Shown piece by piece: positions 8,114 through 16,813 of a DNA stretch of 64,000 bases (positions are counted from its first letter, which is position 1; each line of letters opens with the position of its first letter). The translations under genes and the position numbers were made by a program. Source of the stretch: Sphingobium lignivorans (GTDB lineage Bacteria > Pseudomonadota > Alphaproteobacteria > Sphingomonadales > Sphingomonadaceae). Below the pieces are notes generated by a model that was given only the letters and a program-made list of their open reading frames with translations, was not told the origin of the DNA and did no database searches. The DNA lies in contig NZ_JACHKA010000001.1 in NCBI RefSeq assembly GCF_014203955.1, forward strand, positions 1,550,001-1,614,000. Reading direction: 5' to 3'.

Positions 8114-10367
8114 TCAAAACCTCACCTGACCCCGGACACCGAAGGTGCGCGGCGCGTAGAGGACGATGCCGACCGCCTGATTGTTGGGATAAGCGTTGCT
8201 CATCGTGGCGCTGGCGATCGTGACGACATCGGTCACATTGTTGACATAGCCCTGGATCGACCAGCGATTGTCCGGCGCCTGATAGGAAAGGCTGAGGTCG
8301 ATCCGCGCAGTCGGCTTTCCTTGTGTTTCTGGCACATAGGAAACGTCGTTCTGGAACTCCGTCTCGTAGCGGCCCCGCGCCTCTGCGGCGAACCTGCCGC
8401 CATTGGCGAGCGGAAAGCTCTGCTCGATGCTGCCGTTGATCGTCCATTCCGGCGCGCGCAGCGGCGGCTGCCCGTCGCAATTCACCGTCGCCTGCGGGAC
8501 GCCCGCCGTCACCTTGCACGCGGACGTGGCGGGTGGTGCAGCAAGGGTCAGATAGGAGAAGCTGTCATATTTGGCCTTGAGATACTGGATCTGCGTGCCG
8601 AGCCGCGTGGTCGGCGTTGCCAGAAACTCGCTTTCCAGTTCGAAGCCATAAGCGTGGGATTTGCCGGCATTCTCCGTCACCAGTGTGGATGAGACGCCGA
8701 TCAGCTTCACGAAGGAAAGCTGCTGGTCCTTATAGTCGGAGTAGAAGGCTTCGATGTTGAGCTGCAGCTTGTTGTCGAGGAACCGGTTCTTCGATCCCAC
8801 CGTATAGGATGTCACCTTTTCGGGCTCGTAGGTCTGCGAGCCGACCGGACCATAGAAGAAGCCGCCTGCCTTGAAACCGGTTCCGACGCTGGCATAGAGG
8901 AAGTTGCGCGGCCCTGCGTCGAACTCGACGCCGGCTTTCCAGGTCACCTTGTTCCAGTCGCGTGAACCCCGGACGATGTTGGCCGGCGCGCCGACCGGCA
9001 GATCGGGAATGACCGGGTCCGGACCGACGGTGTTGTTGAGCGTGTAGCGGGCGCTGTCGCTATTCTTCTTCTCGTAGGTGTAGCGCAGACCACCGGTCAC
9101 GCGAAATGCATCGGTGAAGCCATAGGTGAGCTGCGAGAAGAGTGCCCCGGTCCAGCCCCAGAGATTGGTGTGTTGGTCGCTATAGTTGCGGCGTGGCGCA
9201 TTCTCGCCATTGGCACGCGCTTTCATGTCCGTGTCGAGATAATAGGCGCCGAAGACATATTGGAAGGGTTGCGCGCTGGGTGAGGCGAGGCGCAGCTCAA
9301 CGGATTTTTGCCAGGGCTCCTGCTGCTCGCGCAACTGCCAGCTCGTCGCTGTCGTCACGTAGCGGACATTGGCGGCGCGATAGCCACCAACCAGCGACAC
9401 CGTACCGAGTGTGGTCGTCCAGTCCATATTGAGGCCGACGCCGTAATAATTCCCGTCGGTGAAGGGATTGCGGGTCTGCGCGGCGAGGCCAACGGACGTG
9501 TAGAAGCTCGCAAGATCGCCGACGCCGGTGTAGGGATCGGCGACGAAGCAGCTTACGCCTGTCCGTCCGAGCGCAGCGCATGGTTTGCGCAGCGTGGCCC
9601 CGGGCCCTTTTCCACCCTGATGGGCCCAGTCGAACGAGATGAGCACCGAGAAATTGTCGGTCGGCTCGGCGAGGAACGAGGCGCGCACAGCCTCGCCTTT
9701 GTCGTCGCCCGTGCCGTCGCTCATGAAGCCGTCACGGCGCACGCGCTGTCCGGCGATCCGCACGGCGACATTGTCCGAGATCGGGATGTTCAGTACGCCG
9801 GTCGCGTTGAAGCGGTCATAGTTGCCGACGTCGGCGGCAAGGCTTCCTTCAAACTCGAACCTGGGCCGCACCGGAATGACGTTGATGGCGCCGGCCCGTC
9901 GCGTTGCGGCCGTAGAGGGTTCCTTGCGGGCCTTTAAGGATTTCGACGCGATCGAGATCGAGATAGAGTCCGTGGATGACCGTGGGCGTCGCGAGGTAGA
10001 CGCCGCCGAGGTTCACTGCGACGGTGGGATCGGCAAAGGCATTGCCGCCGAGCTGGCTGACACCACGGACAGCGAAGGTCGTGTATGGACCGCCTGAGGG
10101 CTGCACTTGCAGGCCCGCAGTCAGGCGGCTGAGATCCTCGGTTTGGCTCACACCGCGCGATGTCATGGTTTCGCCGGTGACGGCGGTGACAGACAAGGCT
10201 GTCCGCTGCACATTCTCCGAGCGGCGCTGGGCGGTTACGACGATATCCTGAAGCCCCTGTTCGCCGGTCTCGATTTCGGCCGATGCGCTGCCCTGCGCCA
10301 GTGCCGGCGACGTGAGCGCGACGCTCAATGCCAGAAACGATGTTCCAAGTTTGGCCGCCACCCCCAT
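8114..10367 (-). pseudogene. TonB-dependent receptor, split by a single-base frameshift
   Basis: Two overlapping frames encode one outer-membrane receptor of about 750 aa. The first (10367-9849) holds a signal peptide ending SPALAQG, the TonB-box region LQDIVVTAQRR and the plug domain up to LDRVEILKGPQGTLYGRNAT. The second (ending at 8114) resumes with the sequence expected after the plug and runs through the beta-barrel to a C-terminal Phe (FGVRGQVRF). One extra base near 9893-9894 (GGCCGGCGCC on the coding strand where the family has GGCGGCGCC) shifts the frame; removing it restores a continuous 750-residue reading frame. In sphingomonads such receptors import substrates of neighbouring catabolic genes. 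It could be a true pseudogene or a sequencing error. Confidence 0.88.
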
Positions 10368-10457
10368 GAAATCCCTCCCGATGATTTGCTGTTTGAGGGA
10401 GAAGTAGATGGACGGGGGGCGGGGGTCTGTCCGTCCGGCAAAGGACAGAGGCGCTCG

Positions 10458-11234
10458 CTAGCGCAGGACCAGCCGGGCAAGTTCATAGGCGCTGCTTATG
10501 CCGAGGCGCTGATAGGCGCGTTTCCTGTACGTCAGGACGGACGACGCGGCGATTCCGAGATCGAGCGCGCATCCCTCGACGGAGATGCCCATGGCCGCGC
10601 GCGCGCAAACCTCGCGCTCACGGGGCGTCAAGGCAGGGTAACGCTGGCCGAACCGTTCCTCCAGTTCGGCGATGCGATCGGCCCGGTTCTCGACGACTTC
10701 GCCGATCAGGCTGCGGTGCCGGTCGACCAGTGGAGTCAGCAGGCGGTAGGCGCTGCCAAGCAGGGATAATTCCCGTTCCGTGAACCGGCCTGACGTTTTG
10801 CGTCGCACGACGGTCATGCAGCGCCAACCGTTTCGCCCCAACTTGCGAATGAAGGAGACGCGCTCGACGACGCTCGCCCGTTCCAGCATGGATCGATAGG
10901 CCGGCACGACGATATCGCAAGGCGCCACCTTCAGGCACAGGATCGTGTCGTCATCCTTGACGCTGTCGATGGCCAGCTGCAGCGGATCATTGGGCAGGAA
11001 CAGCTTTACATAAGTGCTCCCGTTGACGACCGGCTTGTCCAGTTCGGTCTGCATGATCAGCGGTTCCGATCTGGTGCTGCCATCGATGAGATAGAATCTG
11101 TCGACCAGCACGCCGAGCGATCCACTGAGCGTCCGATAGAAGCGATCGGATCCCAGCAGATCGACCGCAGCCGCGAACGGTTTCAACACGGCTGGTTCGA
11201 CCATATGTCCATCGATGCGTCGGACCTCTGTCAT
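10458..11234 (-). CDS. LuxR-type helix-turn-helix transcriptional regulator (first paralogue)
   Basis: The 258-aa protein ends in a LuxR/GerE helix-turn-helix: LTPREREVCARAAMGIS, then SSVLTYRKRAYQRLGISS. The N-terminal 190 residues have no recognised receiver or kinase domain and probably sense a ligand. The ATG at 11234 is chosen over an upstream in-frame start because AAGGAG lies 10 bases before it and because the resulting length matches its paralogue at 12356-13135. The gene is transcribed away from the flavin monooxygenase gene, with a 95-bp divergent intergenic region. It is likely a local regulator of the catabolic cluster. The effector is unknown. Confidence 0.85.
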   Translation of the reverse strand: MTEVRRIDGHMVEPAVLKPFAAAVDLLGSDRFYRTLSGSLGVLVDRFYLIDGSTRSEPLIMQTELDKPVVNGSTYVKLFLPNDPLQLAIDSVKDDDTILCLKVAPCDIVVPAYRSMLERASVVERVSFIRKLGRNGWRCMTVVRRKTSGRFTERELSLLGSAYRLLTPLVDRHRSLIGEVVENRADRIAELEERFGQRYPALTPREREVCARAAMGISVEGCALDLGIAASSVLTYRKRAYQRLGISSAYELARLVLR

Positions 11235-11329
11235 GGGCTTATCGCTCCTTGGTTGTCCCGAACTGAGTGGACAGGCGCCGCGATCCCGCTTCGCTATCTG
11301 TCGGTCCATCACGAGATGGAGGCAGCGAC

Positions 11330-12346
11330 ATGCAGTTCGGACTATTCATGGGCATCTGGGAAAACCCCCAGGCGGGCACCAGCCATCATGCCATCCTGAA
11401 TCAGGTGATCGACTATGTCGTGCGCGCCGAGGCACTTGGCTTCATGTCCGTGTTCCTCAACGAGCATCATTTCACGGGCCTGCCCCAGATCCCTTCCTCG
11501 ATGATGGTCCTCTCGAACCTGGCTGCCCGCACGCGCACGATCCGGCTCGGAACGGCCGTCACGATCCTGCCCTGGCACAATCCGCTGTTGTTCGCCGAGG
11601 AAGTCGGCACGCTCGATCTGCTGTCCGACGGGCGTTTCGATTGCGGGATCGGCCGCGGCTTCCGTTTTGTCGAATGCCAGGGATTCGGGATTCCCGGCGC
11701 GGAACTTCAGGCCCGCTATGAGGAAGCGCTGACCATTCTTCAGAAAGCCTGGTCCGCGCCGGGGCGCTTCTCGCACAGCGGCACATATTGGAACTTCACG
11801 GACGCGATCATCGATCCAAAATCGATCCAGCAACCGCATCCGCCGGTCTGGATCGCCGTTGGGAGCGATGCCTCGGCGCGCCGCACGGCAGAGCAAGGCT
11901 ATAATCTGCTGCTCGATCAGTTCAGCGATTCCGGCCAGCTCGGCCAGCGCATCGCGGTCTATCGCGAGGCTGTGGAAGCGCAGGGCCGCCCGTTCGACCC
12001 GCGTTCCATTGGCGTGACCCGCGCTTTCCATCTCACGACGAACGAAGCCGAAACGCGAGAGGCGATCGCGCATCATCACCATGTGCTTGCCAATAATCGC
12101 ATGCTCTCGACTGATCCGAACGCGTCCGGCGGCGTGCATGCGCCGCCGATGGCGACGGGCGATGAAGACGATATCTGGCTCATCGGTACGGCCGACCAGT
12201 TGATCGCCAGGATCGAGCGGCTGAAGGCGGCCGGCGTCGATTATCTGCTGCTGCTCGACGCGGCGGGCGATCAGAAGAGCCTCGAGCGATTTGCCAGCGA
12301 GATCATGCCGCTTTTCGCCGGTTCGCGCGAAAGCGTTGCGGCCTGA
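11330..12346 (+). CDS. luciferase-like (LLM) flavin-dependent monooxygenase
   Basis: The 338-aa protein matches the bacterial luciferase-like TIM-barrel family: MQFGLFMGIWE at the start, FLNEHHFTGL near residue 45, RLGTAVTILPWHNPL near 78, FDCGIGRGFR near 106, and a C-terminal IGTADQLIARIERLKAAGVDYLLL, the usual FMN-phosphate and closing-helix region. These enzymes use reduced flavin and O2 to oxidise diverse organic compounds. The start chosen has GGAGG 7 bases upstream; the open frame extends 21 codons further back without a better start. It is flanked by two paralogous LuxR-type regulators on the opposite strand, which suggests it is a regulated target. Substrate unknown. Confidence 0.9.
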   Translation: MQFGLFMGIWENPQAGTSHHAILNQVIDYVVRAEALGFMSVFLNEHHFTGLPQIPSSMMVLSNLAARTRTIRLGTAVTILPWHNPLLFAEEVGTLDLLSDGRFDCGIGRGFRFVECQGFGIPGAELQARYEEALTILQKAWSAPGRFSHSGTYWNFTDAIIDPKSIQQPHPPVWIAVGSDASARRTAEQGYNLLLDQFSDSGQLGQRIAVYREAVEAQGRPFDPRSIGVTRAFHLTTNEAETREAIAHHHHVLANNRMLSTDPNASGGVHAPPMATGDEDDIWLIGTADQLIARIERLKAAGVDYLLLLDAAGDQKSLERFASEIMPLFAGSRESVAA

Positions 12347-12355
12347 CGCATCGGC

Positions 12356-13135
12356 CTAGTGCGTGACGAGCGAGCATAGCTCGAACGGGCTCGTCACGCG
12401 CAGCCTCTGGTAGGCGCGCTGGCGATAGGTGAGGACCGAGGTTTTCGCGATACCCAGGTCGAGCGCAGTGGCCTCCACGGTCATGCCGATCGCGGCCCTG
12501 GCGCAGACCTGCCGCTCACGCTGGGTCAACTGGTCGAAGCGGCTGGCAAATCTTTCCTCAAATTGCGCGACGGTCAGCTGCTGCGGGCTGGTCTGCCGAC
12601 GTCGGTTGAGCGGCAGCATCGGCAGCGCCAGACAGGCGAGCCCGACCAGCGCGTCCAGTTCGTCATCGCCAAAGCAGCCCTCCTTCTCATGACGCGCGAC
12701 ATTGATTACGCGCCAGCTATCGGCACCGCGCTGGATGATCGAGACGCGCTCGACAATGCCGGCATCGTCGAAAAAACGCTGGCGAAAGCCGCGGGAAGCG
12801 ATGTCGGAGGGGCGGATACGCAACATGGCGACGTTGCTGCATTCGGGCGCCGCGCGATAGGCGTCGAACACGGGGTCGAGCCGGGCATACCATTTGTGAT
12901 AGGCTGGAAAGAGATCGGCGACGCCTGGCTCGCAGGAATAATATTGCAGCGAATGATCCTCGCGGCCGGTCGCCTCGAAAAGATAGATCCGGCGCGCTCC
13001 TGCGGTCACGGCCAGCACCGAATCCCGTACCGTGGAACCGAACTCCTCGGTCCCGATCGCGCCGAGGAGCCGTTCGTACATCGTCCCCATGGTGGTCGGC
13101 GCGCGCCAATCCCTGATCTGCCTGATGTCCGACAT
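12356..13135 (-). CDS. LuxR-type helix-turn-helix transcriptional regulator (second paralogue)
   Basis: The 259-aa protein is a paralogue of the regulator at 10458-11234. Its C-terminal GerE-type DNA-binding domain reads LTQRERQVCARAAIGMT and TSVLTYRQRAYQRLRVTS, closely matching the other copy. The N-terminal region (about 190 aa) is more divergent but equally long, and shares the pattern VERVSxIxR in its second half. The ATG follows GGAGAGGCAC. It ends 10 bp from the convergent flavin monooxygenase gene and begins 18 bp downstream of the MFS gene stop on the same strand, so it may be co-transcribed with that carrier. Different N-termini suggest different or diverged effectors. Confidence 0.85.
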   Translation of the reverse strand: MSDIRQIRDWRAPTTMGTMYERLLGAIGTEEFGSTVRDSVLAVTAGARRIYLFEATGREDHSLQYYSCEPGVADLFPAYHKWYARLDPVFDAYRAAPECSNVAMLRIRPSDIASRGFRQRFFDDAGIVERVSIIQRGADSWRVINVARHEKEGCFGDDELDALVGLACLALPMLPLNRRRQTSPQQLTVAQFEERFASRFDQLTQRERQVCARAAIGMTVEATALDLGIAKTSVLTYRQRAYQRLRVTSPFELCSLVTH

Positions 13136-13152
13136 GTGCCTCTCCGGCTTTT

Positions 13153-14472
13153 CTAGTTACCGCTCGAGACCACTGCCCGAGCCGCCTCTCGTGATCGCGA
13201 TCCTGCGACAGCTATGACGACGAGCGCAAGCACCGATAGGCTGGCCGGAACAGAAAAGAGTGACATGATCGTCGTCTCCGAAACGCCGGCGCTGAGGCCG
13301 AAGCCAATCAGGATTGGCGCAATGACGGTACCCACGCGCCCGACACTTTTGGTCCAGCCGATGCCGACGGCGCGAAGATGATCGGGATAATAGCTCGCCA
13401 GCACGACATTCACGCCGCCATAGGCGCCGAGGAAAAAGAAGCCGCATATAGCCAGCAGCACGAGCAGGATTGTCGTTGGCGCCGAGGCTAATAACTTGCC
13501 GATAAGGAACATCAGGATCGCGGCGATCGTCAGGAAGGTCGTCAGAACGGGTGTGGCGCCGAACCGGTCGATGAGGATGCCCACGCCGAGGGCCGCGATA
13601 ATTCCCCCGAACGAGAAGATCGACACGGACATGGTGGCCACCCAATTCTCGCGACCGACCTCGACCAGCAATATGGGGAGCCAGCTGCTGAGGCAGTAGC
13701 TGATCGTCAGCATCGAAATGAACAACATCCAGAGCATGAGCGTGCCGAGGAGATAGCCAGGCGATACGATCGCCAGTGCGCCATTGCCAATGCTCCGGGT
13801 GGCTTGCGTGTTGGCCTCGTCTCGTTTCACAGGTTCGATCAGCCAAAGGCCGGCAATTGCCGCAAAGATGAGGCAGCTGCCTCCGACGGCCACGGAGGCC
13901 GCCCGCCAGCCCCCCAGGCCCGAGAACATCTCGGCGACCACGCCCGACATGGTTGCGCCCAGGCCATAGCCGGTGAACAGGATCATGATCGCGATGCCGC
14001 GCCGTTCCGGAGGCGCGGAAGCCGTCACGATCGAAAGACAGCTTGGCAGGCAGCCCCCCAGGAAGGCGCCGGTCATCAATCGGGCGGCAAAGAGTTCCGC
14101 CGCGGTGCTTGAGGCGGCCGACAACGCCTCGAAAAGGCCGAAGCCGACGAGCGTGCAGAGCACGATGCGCCGATGCCCCAGTCGTGCGGCCAGCAGCGGA
14201 AATATGATGAGGCCAGCGCATTGGCCGATCAGATTGGCCGAAAAAATCGGGCCCAGATCGGCGTGCGACAATCGCAACGTCGCGGCGATATCGGGTGCCA
14301 GCGGCCCCACGATACTGTGAACGATCCCATCGAGAAAATAGACAAGGCTGCAAACCAGAATCAGGGAGAGGCGAAGTGACGCCTGCCCAGCATCCAATGC
14401 TTTTGGCCCGCCGCCCGCTTCAGCCATGCTTAGCTCTCCCATGGAGCCTTCTCGCACGATTTCGGCGGTCAT
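13153..14472 (-). CDS. MFS transporter (aromatic-acid:H+ symporter-like)
   Basis: The 439-aa protein has twelve predicted membrane helices. The MFS signatures are LLAARLGHRRIVLCTL after helix 2 and GILIDRFGATPVL in the second half. SIVGPLAPDIAATLRLSHADLGPIFSANLIG in helix 1 and loop 1 resembles carriers for 4-hydroxybenzoate and related aromatic acids, but that is inferred from pattern only. The ATG is preceded by GGAGAGGACAAA. It is the last gene before the tRNA-derived repeat that marks the island border, and it is probably co-transcribed with the second LuxR-type regulator downstream. Confidence 0.85.
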   Translation of the reverse strand: MTAEIVREGSMGELSMAEAGGGPKALDAGQASLRLSLILVCSLVYFLDGIVHSIVGPLAPDIAATLRLSHADLGPIFSANLIGQCAGLIIFPLLAARLGHRRIVLCTLVGFGLFEALSAASSTAAELFAARLMTGAFLGGCLPSCLSIVTASAPPERRGIAIMILFTGYGLGATMSGVVAEMFSGLGGWRAASVAVGGSCLIFAAIAGLWLIEPVKRDEANTQATRSIGNGALAIVSPGYLLGTLMLWMLFISMLTISYCLSSWLPILLVEVGRENWVATMSVSIFSFGGIIAALGVGILIDRFGATPVLTTFLTIAAILMFLIGKLLASAPTTILLVLLAICGFFFLGAYGGVNVVLASYYPDHLRAVGIGWTKSVGRVGTVIAPILIGFGLSAGVSETTIMSLFSVPASLSVLALVVIAVAGSRSREAARAVVSSGN

Positions 14473-14703
14473 TTTGTCCTCTCCAGAAAGGACGCAGGCA
14501 GGTACACCGAAGTCGGGGGAGCCAATCAGAAGGTGTATCCTTCAGCGCCGAATCGCTGGAATTGCCCCTGAATGGCCCTCCCCCGTAGCAGATCAGACAA
14601 GCCGCGGGGAACCCGCCGCCGGCGCGCCAAACCCCAGCAACCCAGGAAGGGTTTATCGGTAAAATCGATCAAGACCGTCCAGCGCAGGCTCAATCCATAT
14701 GTG

Positions 14704-14804
14704 GACGAATTCGATATGTTGCATTCTGCAACTGACAAAATCAAAGCTAAATCGTTGATTTCATTGGTGACCCCTACGGGAATCGAACCCGTGTTTCAGC
14801 CGTG
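14704..14804 (-). repeat. attachment-site repeat, displaced 3' end of tRNA-Glu plus flank
   Basis: Bases 14763-14804 are identical to the last 40 bases of the tRNA-Glu gene (including the encoded CCA) and the two bases after it, and match 28877-28918 in the same orientation. A further ~59 bp (14704-14762) is clearly related to 28818-28876, including an inverted repeat (14737-14762, AAAATCAA paired with TTGATTTC on the plus strand) and a second small hairpin with GTTGC/GCAAC-type arms. Beyond 14804 the tRNA similarity stops abruptly. This is the typical footprint of an integrative element at a tRNA 3' end and sets one border of the island. Confidence 0.85.
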
Positions 14805-15127
14805 TTTGTTTGGAAAATTGTTTGTTTTCAAAGTTTCGGCCGTTCAAAGGCTGCGGCGTGATTCCGCGTCCGATTTCGCCAACATCTCGGACGTTCGATC
14901 GCGAATTCGCGTTGCCTAATAGCGGCCGTTCGTTCAGCTAGCTGCTTACGTCGCGAGCTAAGGCAATTCTGCCCTTCCCAAGCGCCATGCCGAACTGCAA
15001 CTCTCGGCAGGAGCCGATTTTCAGCGTTTGCCCGACCGGCGTCACAGAGGAGACTTCGTATCCGCGCGAGTGCCGCGCCACGCTATGCAGGCTGTGGTGG
15101 CTAGATTAGCCAACTCTGACGGCTACC
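14805..15127. other. island-edge intergenic stretch without a supported gene
   Basis: This 323-bp stretch follows the displaced tRNA fragment. It begins with an AT-rich run (TTTGTTTGGAAAATTGTTTG) unlike the surrounding DNA and then returns to normal GC. I see no reading frame with recognisable protein, no integrase fragment and no RNA gene. Confidence 0.5.
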
Positions 15128-15649
15128 CTAAGTTTTGGCTATCAACTGGAGTTCGACTTTAAAGCCCATCATGTCGAGCCGCTCGGCCACCGCTCGCAGG
15201 GCGATCTTACTGAAGAACGGAAGAGTCAAGGACCCCGTCCGGGCATTGGGATGGCGCATCACGCCATAGACGACCGTGAAATCAGCCGGGAGGGGCTTGG
15301 TGCGCCCGTCGGGAATCAACGCCAGAAACCCGGACCTGCTGTATTGTTTTTCGCGGACTGTTACGGCTTTACGGAACGCAGTGCGAAAGGCTGAATCCCG
15401 GACGAAGCTCTCGGTTGATACAAGACCTTGGTTCCACAGATGGCTAAGCGGGGAAGAGCTATGACCGTCCTTCAGATGGATTAGCTGGCGGCTCGCCGAC
15501 AGGAAGTCACAAGGCTCGAAATTGGCGCCCTTTGCACCCGCCGGATTAGCCCGTGCCTGATCCAAGCAAAGCAGCTGGGAGTTCGCCAGCAGTTCCGCAA
15601 TGAATGGCCTGCTGCCGGTTTGGTGGACACCGAGATAGGGTGTTTTCAC
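15128..15649 (-). pseudogene. C-terminal remnant of a DUF6119/TIGR04141-like protein, cut by an IS element
   Basis: Bases 15604 down to 15128 encode about 158 residues that resemble the C-terminal third of the sporadically distributed DUF6119 (TIGR04141) family: FEPCDFLSASRQLIHLKDG, then SSPLSHLWNQGLVSTESFVRD, and near the end LPFFSKIALRAVAERLDMMGF. Family members are usually about 550 aa, so most of the N-terminus is missing. The first ~15 residues of the open frame (MKTPYLGVHQTGSRP) are read from the terminal inverted repeat of the neighbouring IS, not from the original gene. DUF6119 genes are often found in variable, defence-rich regions. The family call is from memory of motifs and needs a profile search. 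The other half is not recognisable beyond the IS. Confidence 0.6.
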
Positions 15650-15665
15650 CTATCGGAGGCCCACA

Positions 15666-15956
15666 ATGCAACGAAGGAAGTTCAGCCGCGAGTTCAAGCT
15701 TGAGGCGGTAAGGTTGGTCCGTGAGCGCGGTGTGGCAGTTGCGCAGGCGGCCCGCGATCTGGATGTGCACGAGAACCTGCTGCGCAAATGGGTAAAGGAG
15801 TTGGCCGCTGATCCTGGCCATGCCTTTCCCGGGCAGGGTCAGATGAAGCCGGAGCAGTTGGAGATCGACCGTCTGCGCCGGGAAGTGGCCAAGCTGAAGG
15901 CAGAGCGCGACATTCTAAAAAAAGCCGCCGCCTACTTCGCGAAGGACTCGATATGA
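15666..15956 (+). CDS. IS3-family transposase OrfA
   Basis: The 96-aa protein is the DNA-binding subunit of the IS3-type transposase. It has a helix-turn-helix (FSREFKLEAVRLVRERGVAV, then AARDLDVHENLLRKWVKE) and a C-terminal leucine-zipper-like coiled coil (LEIDRLRREVAKLKAERDIL) used for multimerisation. The stop overlaps the start of orfB (ATGA at 15953-15956). The A7 run at 15917-15923 in the last third allows the -1 slip that makes the OrfAB fusion transposase. Confidence 0.93.
   Translation: MQRRKFSREFKLEAVRLVRERGVAVAQAARDLDVHENLLRKWVKELAADPGHAFPGQGQMKPEQLEIDRLRREVAKLKAERDILKKAAAYFAKDSI
15917..15924 (+). promoter_or_regulatory. programmed -1 ribosomal frameshift slippery site
   Basis: Seven A residues followed by G, read as A AAA AAA G in the orfA frame, fit the canonical X XXY YYZ slippery heptamer. 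OrfB lies in the -1 frame relative to orfA (start offset 287 bases), exactly as required to make an OrfAB fusion. The site lies 29 bases before the orfB ATG. Confidence 0.75.
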
Positions 15957-16813
15957 GGTTCGCCTTCATCGCGAAGCACCGAGGGATCTGGCCGGTGGCA
16001 TGGATGTGCGGGGCGCTCGGTGTCTCGCGGAGCGGCTTCCATGCCTGGCTCACCCGGGCGCCGTCACAGCGTGCCCGCGACGACGAGGTGATCGGCTCGA
16101 GGGTCAGGGCCAGCCATGTTGGCAGCTATCGCACCTATGGCGCCCGGCGTGTCTGGCACGACCTGCTCGCCGAAGGCATCTCCTGCGGTCTGCATCGGGT
16201 CGAACGGCTCATGCGAGCGCAAGGGCTGCGGGCCAGGCCACGCCGCCGTGGACTGCCCAAGGATCAGGGCGAACGCTCGGTCATCGCCGGCAACGTTCTG
16301 GGTCGCCAGTTCACGGCCGACAGGCCCAACCAGAAGTGGGTGGCAGATTTTACCTACGTCTGGACTGCCGAAGGATGGCTCTACGTGGCCGCCGTCATCG
16401 ACCTGTTCTCGCGCAGGGTGGTGGGCTGGTCGATGAGCGACACGATGACCGCCCAGCTCGTTACCGATGCGCTCATCATGGCGATCTGGCGACGCGGAAA
16501 GCCCGATGCCCTGCTGCATCACTCGGACCAGGGTAGCCAATATACCAGCGAGCAGTTCCAGCGGCTCATGGCCGACAACGGCGTCACCTGTTCGATGAGC
16601 AGGTCCGGCAACGTCTGGGATAACGCCGCGATGGAAAGCTTCTTCTCCTCGCTCAAGACCGAGCGGATCGGGAAAAAGGTCTACCGCACGAGGGCGCAGG
16701 CGAAGGCGGACGTGTTCGATTACATCGAGTGCTTCTACAATCCGACCCGGCGTCACTCGACCCTGGGTTACCTCAGCCCTATCGACTTCGAGCGAGAAGC
16801 TGGGGTAGCCTAA
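15953..16813 (+). CDS. IS3-family transposase OrfB, DDE integrase core
   Basis: The 286-aa protein contains an N-terminal HTH_21-like segment (VSRSGFHAW, YGARRVWHDL) and an rve integrase core. The DDE residues can be placed: Asp in WVADFTYVW near residue 125, Asp in HHSDQGSQYTS near 190, and Glu in NAAMESFFSSLKTE near 226. The family ending YNPTRRHSTLGYLSP is present. It is expressed mainly as the C-terminal part of the OrfAB frameshift product. The reading frame is complete with no stops. Confidence 0.95.
   Translation: MRFAFIAKHRGIWPVAWMCGALGVSRSGFHAWLTRAPSQRARDDEVIGSRVRASHVGSYRTYGARRVWHDLLAEGISCGLHRVERLMRAQGLRARPRRRGLPKDQGERSVIAGNVLGRQFTADRPNQKWVADFTYVWTAEGWLYVAAVIDLFSRRVVGWSMSDTMTAQLVTDALIMAIWRRGKPDALLHHSDQGSQYTSEQFQRLMADNGVTCSMSRSGNVWDNAAMESFFSSLKTERIGKKVYRTRAQAKADVFDYIECFYNPTRRHSTLGYLSPIDFEREAGVA

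Noticed and set aside
8103-8519. Upstream extension of the carboxymuconolactone-decarboxylase-like frame
   Set aside because: It lies inside the receptor gene and has no coding character; the family start and length fit the ATG at 8102.
14763-14804. A second tRNA-Glu gene at the island's far end
   Set aside because: Only the 3' part of the tRNA is present; the D arm, anticodon arm and 5' acceptor strand are missing, so this is an attachment-site remnant.
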